The notes beneath the pieces were generated by a model. That model had not been told where the DNA came from and searched no databases. It saw only the letters and a list, made by a program, of their open reading frames with translations. DNA of 41,563 nucleotides from Nitrososphaerota archaeon (GTDB lineage Archaea > Thermoproteota > Nitrososphaeria > Nitrososphaerales > Nitrosopumilaceae), in assembly GCA_022562615.1 (NCBI GenBank), contig JADFOW010000006.1, positions 1 to 41,563 on the forward strand. Direction: 5' to 3'. Shown here in pieces: positions 1 through 7,263 of this stretch. A program made the position numbers and the translations under genes. The first letter of the stretch is position 1, and the number at the start of each line of letters is the position of its first letter.

Positions 1-618
1 TGTAAGTTCTGTAATTTTTTCTCCATCCAAATCTTTCAATGTTACATCAATCTCAGCTTGATTGATTGCCCCAAAACTTTGATAGAACTGTGGATTTGGA
101 TTTACGTCTTTATCAAATACCTTTATAGCAATATTATAATTTTCATTCCAAAAAGTTTTGAAGTTTTGTTGAACCAAAACAATCATCTCTATAGGTTTTG
201 TATTATCTTCTATTACAGTGGTAGCATCTTGAACTGGAACAGTTTCTAATTTTATTGGATCTAATTGATTGCTTCCAAGAAAATAGCTATTGATTAAATA
301 ATCTCCATTTCCTATTCCTTTTGCGTAAATTAAAATATTTTCAGAGTGTACAACAAAAGAATTTCCCATAATTTTGATTCTAGCATTTTCAATTTCTACT
401 ATTCTATCTCCTATTACAAGCAAACCTGATTGTAGGATTGGAATTATTTTATCAAACCTCGAGTATTGATTTTCGCCAAATTCTAGAGACAAAACAATTT
501 CTCCATCTTCTGACTCTGCGATGATGTTTTTATTTTCAATATCCGCAACTCCAAAAACAGATTGTGGGACTAAAACTAGCAAAAATAACGGAAGTAAGAA
601 AAGTCTTTTCAAAGCCAT
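1..618 (-). CDS. Exported protein of unknown function, N-terminal part (runs off the window)
   Basis: This frame stays open for 206 codons from an ATG at base 618 to the window edge, so the C-terminus is missing; the ORF track omits it because it has no stop here. The first 23 residues form a clear signal peptide (MALKRLFLLPLFLLVLVPQS, then VFG before the likely cleavage site). The rest is soluble and rich in beta-forming residues, with sequences such as VQQNFKTFWNENYNIAIKV that resemble archaeal surface or lipoprotein beta-sandwich domains. I do not recognise a family. The 63-residue plus-strand ORF at 58-249 is a shadow of this gene. It faces away from the tmk operon across about 110 AT-rich bases that must hold both promoters. 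Confidence 0.75.
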   Translation of the reverse strand, partial: MALKRLFLLPLFLLVLVPQSVFGVADIENKNIIAESEDGEIVLSLEFGENQYSRFDKIIPILQSGLLVIGDRIVEIENARIKIMGNSFVVHSENILIYAKGIGNGDYLINSYFLGSNQLDPIKLETVPVQDATTVIEDNTKPIEMIVLVQQNFKTFWNENYNIAIKVFDKDVNPNPQFYQSFGAINQAEIDVTLKDLDGEKITELT

Positions 619-727
619 TTTGAAGTACCACCAAATTGTTTAAAAATTTTAAAAAAATACTTTATTTCCCAATTGGTTGAAAATATTGATAGATTTTTAA
701 TCAATTAATTTCTCTAAATTGTAAGTT

Positions 728-1309
728 ATGATTGTTGTAATTGAGGGTGGTGATCAAGCAGGGAAAAAAACTCAGACTGAATTACTATTCAAAGCTTTGA
801 AAAAAAGAAAAATCAGGGCTAAAACCTTTAGTTTTCCTGATTATACAACACCCATAGGCAAGGAGATTGCAAAGTATCTAAGTGGAAACAGAAAATTCCT
901 TCCACAAACCATTCACTGTCTTTTAGCTGCGAATAGATGGGAAAAATTAAGCCAAATTTTACAAGCACAATCAAAAAACTCTGTTTTAATAATGAACAGA
1001 TACTATCAATCAAATCTGGTCTATGGCCTTGCAAATGGACTGAAACAAGGTTGGTTAGAAAATTTGGATGCAGGTCTTCCAAAGGCTGATCTTGTCATTT
1101 TACTTGATATATCTCCAAAGGAATCTTTTCAAAGAAAGAAAAGAAATCGAGACAAGTTTGAAAAAAATGAAGAATTTCTTAAGAAGATCTCAAAAATTTA
1201 TCGAGTTACTGCAAAGAAAAAACGATGGAAAATCATTGATGCCTTGCAATCAAAAGAAAAAGTGCATCAAGAAATATTGAAAGTCTTTTCTAAAAAAATA
1301 GGACTATGA
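728..1309 (+). CDS. tmk: Thymidylate kinase-like protein (dTMP kinase family) with altered motifs
   Basis: The length (193 residues) and fold pattern match dTMP kinase, which phosphorylates dTMP to dTDP using ATP. The P-loop is near residues 6-15 (EGGDQAGKKT), the substrate-binding segment is MNRYYQSNLVYGLANG in the middle, and a basic LID region follows (FQRKKRNRDKFEK). Two key positions differ from the usual family motifs. The Ser/Thr after the P-loop lysine is Lys, where GKT or GKS is expected, and the usual DRY is NRY. The protein may therefore be a diverged or functionally altered kinase. It begins a three-gene run; its last four bases (ATGA) overlap the start of the HD-domain gene, so the genes are probably translated together. 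Confidence 0.8.
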   Translation: MIVVIEGGDQAGKKTQTELLFKALKKRKIRAKTFSFPDYTTPIGKEIAKYLSGNRKFLPQTIHCLLAANRWEKLSQILQAQSKNSVLIMNRYYQSNLVYGLANGLKQGWLENLDAGLPKADLVILLDISPKESFQRKKRNRDKFEKNEEFLKKISKIYRVTAKKKRWKIIDALQSKEKVHQEILKVFSKKIGL

Positions 1310-2541
1310 AAAAGAATTATTTAGATATCATCGATCCCATTCATGATTTTATTCGTGTTTATGATCATGAACTTGAAATTATTGATAATCCAATATTTCA
1401 AAGGCTAAGAAGAATTAAACAACTTTCTGGAGCTCACCTTACATATCCTGCAGCTCAGCATACAAGATTTGAGCATTCCCTAGGTGTGATGCATATCGCA
1501 AGTCAGGCTGGTCATGCGCTAAAAGAAAAAGGAATTTTGAAATCAGATGATATAGAAACTCTAAGACTTGCAGGGCTTTTACATGATATAGGTCATGGAC
1601 CATTTTCACATCTTTTTGAAGAAATAATACAACAAAAAAAAATTTCCCATGAAGATTTTGGAAAGGCTATCATTCTCGAATTAGAGATTGGTGATACTTT
1701 ATCAAAAAATGGGTTTGATAAAAAATTCATTACCAAAGTAGCTTTCGGCGAATCAAAATATCAGTACTTAAATGAAATTATCTCAGGTGCTCTAAGTGCT
1801 GACATGATGGATTATCTGTTACGTGATGGATATTTCACTGGAGCAGAACACGCAAAAATTGATCACAAAAGATTAACACAATCACTGGAGGTGCACAAAA
1901 AAAAACTCGCTTTAGAAAGATCTGCACTTTATTCCTTTGAATCTATGATGCATTCTAGATATCAAATGTTCAAAGCAGTTTATTTTCATAAAACAGTTAG
2001 AGCAGCGGAAGTGATGTTGATTGAAGCATTAAGATTATCTGATGATGAGTTTGGTTTTACTTCCTTTAACATAAACGAATTTGTCAAACTTACCGACGAA
2101 TATGTTCTATTCATGATTCTTTCTTCAAAATCATCAAAGCTGAAAAAAGCAAGACAACTTGTCGAGGACTATCAAAATAGAAAATTGTTAAAATGTGTTT
2201 ATGAGAGAATTTTAACGAGTAAAACACTATTAGAACAAATTAAAACAAACGAGATTAGATATTCCCTTTCTAAAAAATCCAAAGTCGATGAAAATGAGAT
2301 TTTTGTTGATAGTTCGGTTACTCCATCAATACCTTTTTCCCCTTCTAAAAAGGAATCAAAACAAATTATTCTAATTACATATGAAAACGGAAATGCGCAG
2401 GCTCAAGAATTGCCCATCTCAAAAATCCCTATTGTCTCTGCAATATCTGGATTTATGAATATTTTGAGGGTATACACACCTAAAAAAAATAGAAAAAAAG
2501 TTGAAATTGCTGCAAAATCAATCTTGGGTGATCTAAAATAA
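1306..2541 (+). CDS. HD-domain phosphohydrolase (SAMHD1/dGTPase-like)
   Basis: At 411 residues this is a typical stand-alone HD-domain nucleotide phosphohydrolase. The metal-binding set is visible: His in [10 protein letters not shown] near residue 55, the HD pair in [13 protein letters not shown] near residue 95, and a later Asp in [12 protein letters not shown] near residue 165. This is the H...HD...D pattern of the dGTPase/SAMHD1 group. Enzymes of that group remove triphosphate from dNTPs, but some HD proteins hydrolyse other phosphate esters, so the substrate is an inference. The setting between a dTMP kinase-like gene and UMP kinase supports a role in nucleotide pool control. It overlaps tmk by four bases, and its stop codon overlaps the likely start of the UMP kinase. 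Confidence 0.85.
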   Translation: MKKNYLDIIDPIHDFIRVYDHELEIIDNPIFQRLRRIKQLSGAHLTYPAAQHTRFEHSLGVMHIASQAGHALKEKGILKSDDIETLRLAGLLHDIGHGPFSHLFEEIIQQKKISHEDFGKAIILELEIGDTLSKNGFDKKFITKVAFGESKYQYLNEIISGALSADMMDYLLRDGYFTGAEHAKIDHKRLTQSLEVHKKKLALERSALYSFESMMHSRYQMFKAVYFHKTVRAAEVMLIEALRLSDDEFGFTSFNINEFVKLTDEYVLFMILSSKSSKLKKARQLVEDYQNRKLLKCVYERILTSKTLLEQIKTNEIRYSLSKKSKVDENEIFVDSSVTPSIPFSPSKKESKQIILITYENGNAQAQELPISKIPIVSAISGFMNILRVYTPKKNRKKVEIAAKSILGDLK

Positions 2542-3218
2542 CGAAAAAAAGAATTGTAATCAAACTTTCAGGACGTATTTTTGGCATAGATAATGTAAAA
2601 GTGTTAAAAGACTATGCTTCATTTCTAGTTAAGATTAGTAAGATATGTCAACCTATTGTAATTGCCGGCGGTGGAAATATTGCAAGACATTATATTTCTC
2701 ATGCAAGATCCTCAGGAGCTGATGAATCTACGTTAGATGAACTTGGAATAGAAATTTCTAGATTAAATGCTAAACTTTTGATTTATGCATTGAAAAACAG
2801 AGCATATTCACATCCACCTACCACTTTACAAGAAGTAAAACATGCAGTTGATGATGGTTTGATTGTTGTAACAGGTGGTTTACATCCAGGACAGAGCACA
2901 AATGGAACAGCTGCATTAATTGCTGAAAAAATCCAAGCAGAACAATTTCTTAATGCCACAGATGTTGATGGAGTCTACGATATGGATCCCAATAAATACA
3001 AAAAAGCAAAAAAGTTCACACAAATTGAATTAAAGGATCTTAAAAAAATGTTAGTTCATGAAAATTCTTTTGCAGGAGGATATGATTTGATGGATATCGT
3101 TGCTTTGAAAATTATTGAGCGATCTAAAATTAAAACCAGAATTTTAAAGGCAGACCCCAAAATTATTGAAAAAGCAATAAAAGGTGCAAATGTGGGAACA
3201 AAAATAGTTTTACCTTAA
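2538..3218 (+). CDS. pyrH: UMP kinase (archaeal PyrH, amino-acid kinase family)
   Basis: UMP kinase makes UDP from UMP and ATP for pyrimidine synthesis. Visible family signatures are the glycine-rich loop [12 protein letters not shown], the late motif [12 protein letters not shown] and the [15 protein letters not shown] loop. The ORF track starts at GTG 2601, but the same frame is open upstream and codes [15 protein letters not shown], the first beta strand with the phosphate-contacting lysine and glycine, so a start at 2601 would remove an essential element. The upstream frame has no ATG, GTG or TTG. The likely start is ATA at 2538, overlapping the HD gene stop as ATAA exactly where an ATGA overlap is expected. 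Either AUA is used or there is a mutation or sequencing error at this base. Product identity is firm; the start is not. Confidence 0.85.
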   Translation: MTKKRIVIKLSGRIFGIDNVKVLKDYASFLVKISKICQPIVIAGGGNIARHYISHARSSGADESTLDELGIEISRLNAKLLIYALKNRAYSHPPTTLQEVKHAVDDGLIVVTGGLHPGQSTNGTAALIAEKIQAEQFLNATDVDGVYDMDPNKYKKAKKFTQIELKDLKKMLVHENSFAGGYDLMDIVALKIIERSKIKTRILKADPKIIEKAIKGANVGTKIVLP

Positions 3219-3224
3219 AATTAA

Positions 3225-3581
3225 TTATTCTGTTAATTTATTTTGAAGAGTTGGACGATCCTCAGTCCAGATTTGGATAGTTGATTTAGGATATTCAGGA
3301 ACTTTTGATTCTCTTAATTTTTTATAAATTTCTAATGCTTCTTTTTTTTCTACTTTCTTTGATTGAGCCTTTGTATATCCATCTTTATCTACAATTACTG
3401 CAACGTATCCATCTTCAGATTGTATAACAGCTGTAAATTCTTCTTCCCCAACAGGAAAGAATTTTCCATCAATTTTTTTTGTGGTTAGAGTAAGCATCCC
3501 AAATCCCGCAATTTCAAATATTTTCATTTGTGATTTGTTAGCTATGATTTTTCCTTGTTGTACTGCCTGAAAATATTGCAC
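3225..3581 (-). CDS. Small conserved-type protein of unknown function
   Basis: A 118-residue, charged, soluble protein converging on pyrH with only six bases between the stops. The track start is GTG at 3581; the next in-frame start is ATG at 3527 (MKIFEIAGFGM). The sequence alternates short hydrophobic strands with charged turns (GYVAVIVDKDGYTKAQ), which suggests a compact alpha/beta fold. I see no cysteines, catalytic motif, signal peptide or membrane segment. A TATA-like ATTAAAAAG lies just upstream of the GTG. I do not recognise the family; low-complexity composition is absent and codon use matches the neighbours, so I take it as a real gene. Confidence 0.65.
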   Translation of the reverse strand: MQYFQAVQQGKIIANKSQMKIFEIAGFGMLTLTTKKIDGKFFPVGEEEFTAVIQSEDGYVAVIVDKDGYTKAQSKKVEKKEALEIYKKLRESKVPEYPKSTIQIWTEDRPTLQNKLTE

Positions 3582-3642
3582 AACAATTTTTCTTTTTAAT
3601 AGTATAATAACTATCTCAACATTTAAGATATCCTAAAGGTAA

Positions 3643-4194
3643 ATGATTTTATTGAATTCCAAGATATTTGTCATTGCAACAATTGTAGTTTTGGTGGGAG
3701 CTTTAGGAGTTATTACTCTAACAACCTCTACCTCCGACAAAGAACCTTTCCAAAAAATTCAAAACCAAGCCAAGCTCATTACTATTGAATTAGAAGATAT
3801 TTCAATTCTACAAGTTTCGGAAAGAGCAGCTCTTATAGAAATAAAATTTAAGCTTAATAATCCAAATTCTCGTTCAGTGATTGCTACCCTTTTAACATAT
3901 TCACTCTATGCATCAAGTGACTCTGAAGAATACAAAATGAGTTCAGGTACAATTGGAAGTAGACCATCAGGGATAGTGGATGGATCGGACTACTATATTA
4001 TACTTAGCCGTAATTCCATTGTATTGAAAGATAAGCTAATTCTTGATTATCCAGGAAATTCTCCGGAGTTGATGTCCATTCTAGAAAGTAGTAATCCCAG
4101 TTGGCGAGTAGATGGTAATGTTTTCTATAATCTTAGTTCAATGACTAGTGGCCAAGAAATTGAGGTTCACTTTGATCTAAGAATTGAGAGTTAA
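3643..4194 (+). CDS. Membrane-anchored LEA14/WHy-like beta-sandwich protein
   Basis: A 183-residue protein with one N-terminal membrane segment (residues about 7-26, FVIATIVVLVGALGVITL) followed by an outside domain. The core ALIEIKFKLNNPNSRSV followed by LLTYSLYAS matches the pattern of LEA14/WHy (LEA_2) domains, where an N-P-N motif sits between two strands. Archaeal proteins of this type have no defined reaction; a stress or envelope role is inferred from the family only. A TATA-like ATTTAAGATAT about 25 bases upstream fits a leaderless transcript starting at this ATG. A perfect 10-base hairpin follows the stop codon. Confidence 0.65.
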   Translation: MILLNSKIFVIATIVVLVGALGVITLTTSTSDKEPFQKIQNQAKLITIELEDISILQVSERAALIEIKFKLNNPNSRSVIATLLTYSLYASSDSEEYKMSSGTIGSRPSGIVDGSDYYIILSRNSIVLKDKLILDYPGNSPELMSILESSNPSWRVDGNVFYNLSSMTSGQEIEVHFDLRIES

Positions 4195-4204
4195 AATTAC
4201 TAAG

Positions 4205-4232
4205 GTATCATAATATTTGAAAATTATGATAC
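4205..4232. terminator. Perfect 10-bp inverted repeat with 8-base loop
   Basis: GTATCATAAT and ATTATGATAC are exact reverse complements separated by ATTTGAAA, and the plus strand then runs into a T-rich stretch (ATTGTTTTTAAAT). It starts 11 bases after the stop of the 183-residue gene, so a transcription terminator for that gene is the simplest reading. It could also be an operator for the small gene that follows. Confidence 0.5.
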
Positions 4233-4262
4233 ATTGTTTTTAAATTAAATATATTGGCAAAG

Positions 4263-4271
4263 TTATAAAAG
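4263..4271 (+). promoter_or_regulatory. Strong TATA box of the 36-residue gene
   Basis: TTATAAAAG is a near-ideal archaeal TATA box. Its centre is about 28 bases before the ATG at 4295, so transcription would begin at or next to the start codon, giving a leaderless mRNA. Confidence 0.6.
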
Positions 4272-4294
4272 CCCGTGCCTCTGTTTTTTATCAA

Positions 4295-4405
4295 ATGGCA
4301 GAAGCAGGTATAGCAGCATTTGGTGTAACAGCAGGAGTATTCATTGCATTAGCAGTTGTGTGCTTTGCATTACGTGGTAAAGGACATCCAGAACCACTAG
4401 AATAA
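4295..4405 (+). CDS. 36-residue single-pass membrane peptide
   Basis: Below the ORF-track cut-off but convincing: an ATG follows a strong TATA box at leaderless distance and the frame runs to a TAA. The product begins MAEAGIAAFGVTAGVFIALA, continues as one hydrophobic helix (residues about 5-26), and ends in a short polar tail (LRGKGHPEPLE). Very small one-helix proteins like this occur as accessory subunits of respiratory or membrane oxidase complexes in ammonia-oxidising archaea, but I cannot assign this one to a complex. It is monocistronic: a hairpin lies before it and the convergent Cas4-like gene follows. Confidence 0.7.
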   Translation: MAEAGIAAFGVTAGVFIALAVVCFALRGKGHPEPLE

Positions 4406-4439
4406 ACAAAGGAAATAATTCCTTTACAATATTTTTAAT

Positions 4440-5087
4440 TTAATTTTCCTTTGAAATTCCAAACATTTCAGCTATCGAGAGCTGTTTTGAGTGCTTTTTG
4501 CTGATAAAACATCTTGTATAATATTGACAATCCATGCAATTCAGAGAGGGCTCTAGAATTGGAGTTTTTTGTTCATTTAGAAGATCACTTAAGACTCGTA
4601 CTCTTCTAATTACTTCTTCAAACATTTTTTTATCACGAGTCAATGAAAAAGTGAATTCTTCTTTATCGCTTGTAATGTAGATTATTACTCCAATGGTTTT
4701 ATCATAAATCCACAAACAGGCATTTAGGTAAAGTAGATCATTTGCGTGAGGTGATTCTAGAATAGTTTGAGCGGGCCTAAATAAGATAATCATATCATCT
4801 ACTATCATGTCAGCCTGACCCTTTAATTTTATATCATCAATTGCAAATTCTTTTGGTTCACTGCCATACTCCAATTTCCGAAGTAATCCACTAAGAAGAT
4901 CATTGAATCCTCTTCTTTCAATCTCTTTTGAATCTGTCCTGTCATAATACGATCGTCTCAAACATTGAATTACCTCTTGTAAATGAATAGTCTTATAATC
5001 ATTAGCATCAATTTCAATTTCTAATTCTCGGCTGATCGAATCAATTGCATTTTTAATTATGCTTCTATAATCTGTATCACCCATCAT
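4440..5087 (-). CDS. Cas4/RecB-like PD-(D/E)XK family protein with cysteine cluster, probably catalytically impaired
   Basis: The 215-residue protein has the layout of Cas4-type nucleases. There is an early Cys in IQCLRRSYYDR (about residue 43), an Asp in a GxxD-like motif (KGQADMIVDD), and a C-terminal CX2CX5C (NCMDCQYYTRC, about residues 185-195), so four cysteines could hold an iron-sulfur cluster. The expected (D/E)xK catalytic motif on the strand after the Asp is replaced by IILFRPAQ, so DNA cleavage is doubtful. No cas genes or repeats are nearby, so I do not tie it to CRISPR. A TATA-like CCTATAAAG about 25 bases upstream gives it its own promoter. A DNA-end binding or repair role is possible but unproven. 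Confidence 0.65.
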   Translation of the reverse strand: MMGDTDYRSIIKNAIDSISRELEIEIDANDYKTIHLQEVIQCLRRSYYDRTDSKEIERRGFNDLLSGLLRKLEYGSEPKEFAIDDIKLKGQADMIVDDMIILFRPAQTILESPHANDLLYLNACLWIYDKTIGVIIYITSDKEEFTFSLTRDKKMFEEVIRRVRVLSDLLNEQKTPILEPSLNCMDCQYYTRCFISKKHSKQLSIAEMFGISKEN

Positions 5088-5119
5088 GATAAAACACCTA
5101 GAAAGTACATCTTTATAGG

Positions 5120-5356
5120 TTAATTCATAATCTTTATGAGAAATTTTGAGATTCTACCAGAGAAAGCCAGGGCCACAAGATGTACACCAAATCCCAATAC
5201 TGCTCCCAGCACAAAATTCCCTGTTCCATAATAGATTCCAAGAAATATGGCCAAGGCAGGGAGTGTGAAAATCATTGCCAAAAATGTACTTATCCATATC
5301 ATATTAATTAAAACTCCAGTAGGAACTTTCTTTTTTTTAGAAGTAAAGTGTACCAT
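5120..5356 (-). CDS. Small two-helix membrane protein next to ATP synthase subunit C
   Basis: A 78-residue protein with a basic N-terminus (FTSKKKKVPTG) and two hydrophobic helices, residues about 15-42 and 46-62. It starts eight bases after the end of the subunit C gene on the same strand and is almost certainly cotranscribed with it. By position it might help assemble or support the ATP synthase membrane part, in the way AtpI-type proteins do in bacteria, but the sequence does not show homology to those. Function unknown. Confidence 0.65.
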   Translation of the reverse strand: MVHFTSKKKKVPTGVLINMIWISTFLAMIFTLPALAIFLGIYYGTGNFVLGAVLGFGVHLVALAFSGRISKFLIKIMN

Positions 5357-5364
5357 TTTCAGGC

Positions 5365-6402
5365 TTAATTTTCTTCAAGAATTAATTTAGACATTGTAAT
5401 TTCTGCTGGAATTTTTTGTTCTACAGCATAAGCAATAGCTGCCAAATTTCTTACCTCATAAGCAGTTAATTTGGTTATACCAATAATGGTTGCAAAACTG
5501 AACATCTTTGAAAAAGATCTAATTGAGGATTGATAAATTTCTAATTCAAATGCTCTTTCAAATTCAGCTATCATATCTAATTCATTTTCAGCTTCTGGAA
5601 TTAGATTCTTGTACTTTGTACTAGTTAATTCATTAAATGCATCTCTTATTGAAACTGCACTTATCATTCGTCCAAGTAATTCTCTTGATGCACTAGCAGA
5701 AACTGAAACAATCAAATCTTGAATTTGATCTTCCTCTAGACCCCAGAATTTTCCTCGTATTACACTTAACAAGTTGTAAAAATCAATATCCATACCAATT
5801 AATTTGGCAACTTCGGGTTCTCTGCTATTTTTCATGGCACGACCTAAATGCTGATACAAAATTTTATCAAAGTAAAGGTCAAAAATTTGGATATTCTTTT
5901 TATCATTGTAAAGAGCAGCAGCTTTTGCAATTTCTTCTCCAAATGGTCCTGAGCTTAAATTTGCCACTGTCTCTTCCAAATCTTTTGCAACTAGTGCTTT
6001 AATGACAATATCTCTTTGCTTGATCAGTTCTTCTGCATGAAGATTGATATGCACTTCAATTTCTTCTTGAGATTTACCTAGAACCTTTCCCTTTAGTACT
6101 GATTTTAAATTAGAAATAATGAATTTCATGTAATATGCGTTAAAGATATTTTTATCCCCTGATGTTTTGGCAATAGAATAATGAACATCTGCTAAATGTC
6201 CCCTTAATGCATTTTCAATCTTCTGAGAAGTATATGGTTTTTGAACCTCTGAAACTGAAACTCCATAAATTGTATTTTTGATTCTTGTAATTAATTCATC
6301 TAAATCTCTAGATTCAGCTAATGTTTGGAAATCTGCCTTTTTTAGCAATTTACCTTTTTTGCTGTATGTTTTGACTGAGGCATAGACATTATTGGCGCCC
6401 AT
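5365..6402 (-). CDS. atpC: A/V-type ATP synthase subunit C
   Basis: The 345-residue, mostly helical protein matches subunit C (subunit d of V-ATPases), which links the central rotor stalk to the membrane c-ring. Typical features are the N-terminal YASVKTYSKKGKLL segment, the repeated helical-bundle layout with FNAYYMKFIISNLKSVLKG, the middle DIDFYNLLSVIRGKFWGL motif and a helical end. In most archaea this gene lies inside the ATP synthase operon; here it is about 3.5 kb away from the other subunits, separated by the amt, rhodanese and an unknown gene, and is followed by a small membrane protein. Confidence 0.9.
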   Translation of the reverse strand: MGANNVYASVKTYSKKGKLLKKADFQTLAESRDLDELITRIKNTIYGVSVSEVQKPYTSQKIENALRGHLADVHYSIAKTSGDKNIFNAYYMKFIISNLKSVLKGKVLGKSQEEIEVHINLHAEELIKQRDIVIKALVAKDLEETVANLSSGPFGEEIAKAAALYNDKKNIQIFDLYFDKILYQHLGRAMKNSREPEVAKLIGMDIDFYNLLSVIRGKFWGLEEDQIQDLIVSVSASASRELLGRMISAVSIRDAFNELTSTKYKNLIPEAENELDMIAEFERAFELEIYQSSIRSFSKMFSFATIIGITKLTAYEVRNLAAIAYAVEQKIPAEITMSKLILEEN

Positions 6403-6468
6403 TTCAATGAATCTTGTTAGGTAACTGATTTTAATGTTTGGCGATTCAATCTTAATTAATCCAAATTT

Positions 6469-7137
6469 TTAGGTAATTTTATTGAGGAATCTTATGGCCT
6501 CCTCCTTTTCTTGTTTTGCAAGTTTCAAAAAGGCCTCTAGAAATTCTTTTTGATTAGTCAAAGATTCATCAGAAATATTTTGAAGTTTTGAGAGATCAAA
6601 TGGAAGAAGATCTTTGATTTTATGATCACAAAATGACTTTACATATTTTTGAAAAATAGAGTAGATAAAATTGGGACTTGTGTTAGAAAGATTAATTATG
6701 ATTTTTTCAAATTCTGTTTCATTGGGAGAAGATTTTGAGAAAAATTCCTTCAATAATTCTTCTTTGTTTTCAATTTCCTTTATAGACAAAGCAATTAAAA
6801 CACCTTTTCTAGTCAAATGGTAAAATGGAATTCCCATTTCTTGTAGGGCCTTAGGACCACGGTTTAGAGGCAATCTTCCGTTCTCTTCTGCAATCCCCAT
6901 TGGAAGCAAAATCTCGTCAAGGTCCCTAAAAATTCCTGAATAGATATTTTTCCAAACAATTCCTTGACCTTTAGCAATTTTTCGAGATATACCTGTTCTG
7001 GTTCTCTCTGCTGCGTTTGCGTTACTAGATAAAATTCGTATAATTGATCTCTGTCTTTTGGCCTCACCTGTAAGGCTATTGTCCTTGGTTTTGAACGTGT
7101 CAAATATTGACAATTTTGTGCTTGTTTTTACCTTCAT
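6469..7137 (-). CDS. Unknown protein, possible winged-helix N-terminal domain
   Basis: A 222-residue, basic, soluble protein. Residues about 25-115 contain a helix-rich segment followed by GIPFYHLTRKGVLIALSI, which looks like the last helix and wing of a winged-helix DNA-binding domain. The C-terminal half is helical and ends with a coiled stretch rich in Lys and Glu (LAKQEKEEAIRFLNK). There are no catalytic motifs. It lies just upstream of subunit C on the same strand, 66 bases away, and is divergent from amt. Regulation of neighbouring genes is conceivable but rests only on the weak fold impression. Confidence 0.5.
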   Translation of the reverse strand: MKVKTSTKLSIFDTFKTKDNSLTGEAKRQRSIIRILSSNANAAERTRTGISRKIAKGQGIVWKNIYSGIFRDLDEILLPMGIAEENGRLPLNRGPKALQEMGIPFYHLTRKGVLIALSIKEIENKEELLKEFFSKSSPNETEFEKIIINLSNTSPNFIYSIFQKYVKSFCDHKIKDLLPFDLSKLQNISDESLTNQKEFLEAFLKLAKQEKEEAIRFLNKIT

Positions 7138-7263
7138 CTATTACACCATAACATAATTTTCAATTTCTATGATAATATCTAAATAAACTAAAATATAATA
7201 ATTTACAATTTTACCAATTTTATGGTCACAACCCTTAAATGACTTTCAATTTCGATTAAAATA

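Noticed and set aside
58-249. 63-residue plus-strand ORF
   Set aside because: Lies antisense to the signal-peptide protein that is open from 618 to the edge; its low-complexity hydrophobic product looks like a shadow.
4440-5087. Cas4-like gene as sign of a CRISPR system
   Set aside because: No cas1, cas2, effector gene or repeat-spacer array occurs in the window, and the catalytic motif is degenerate.
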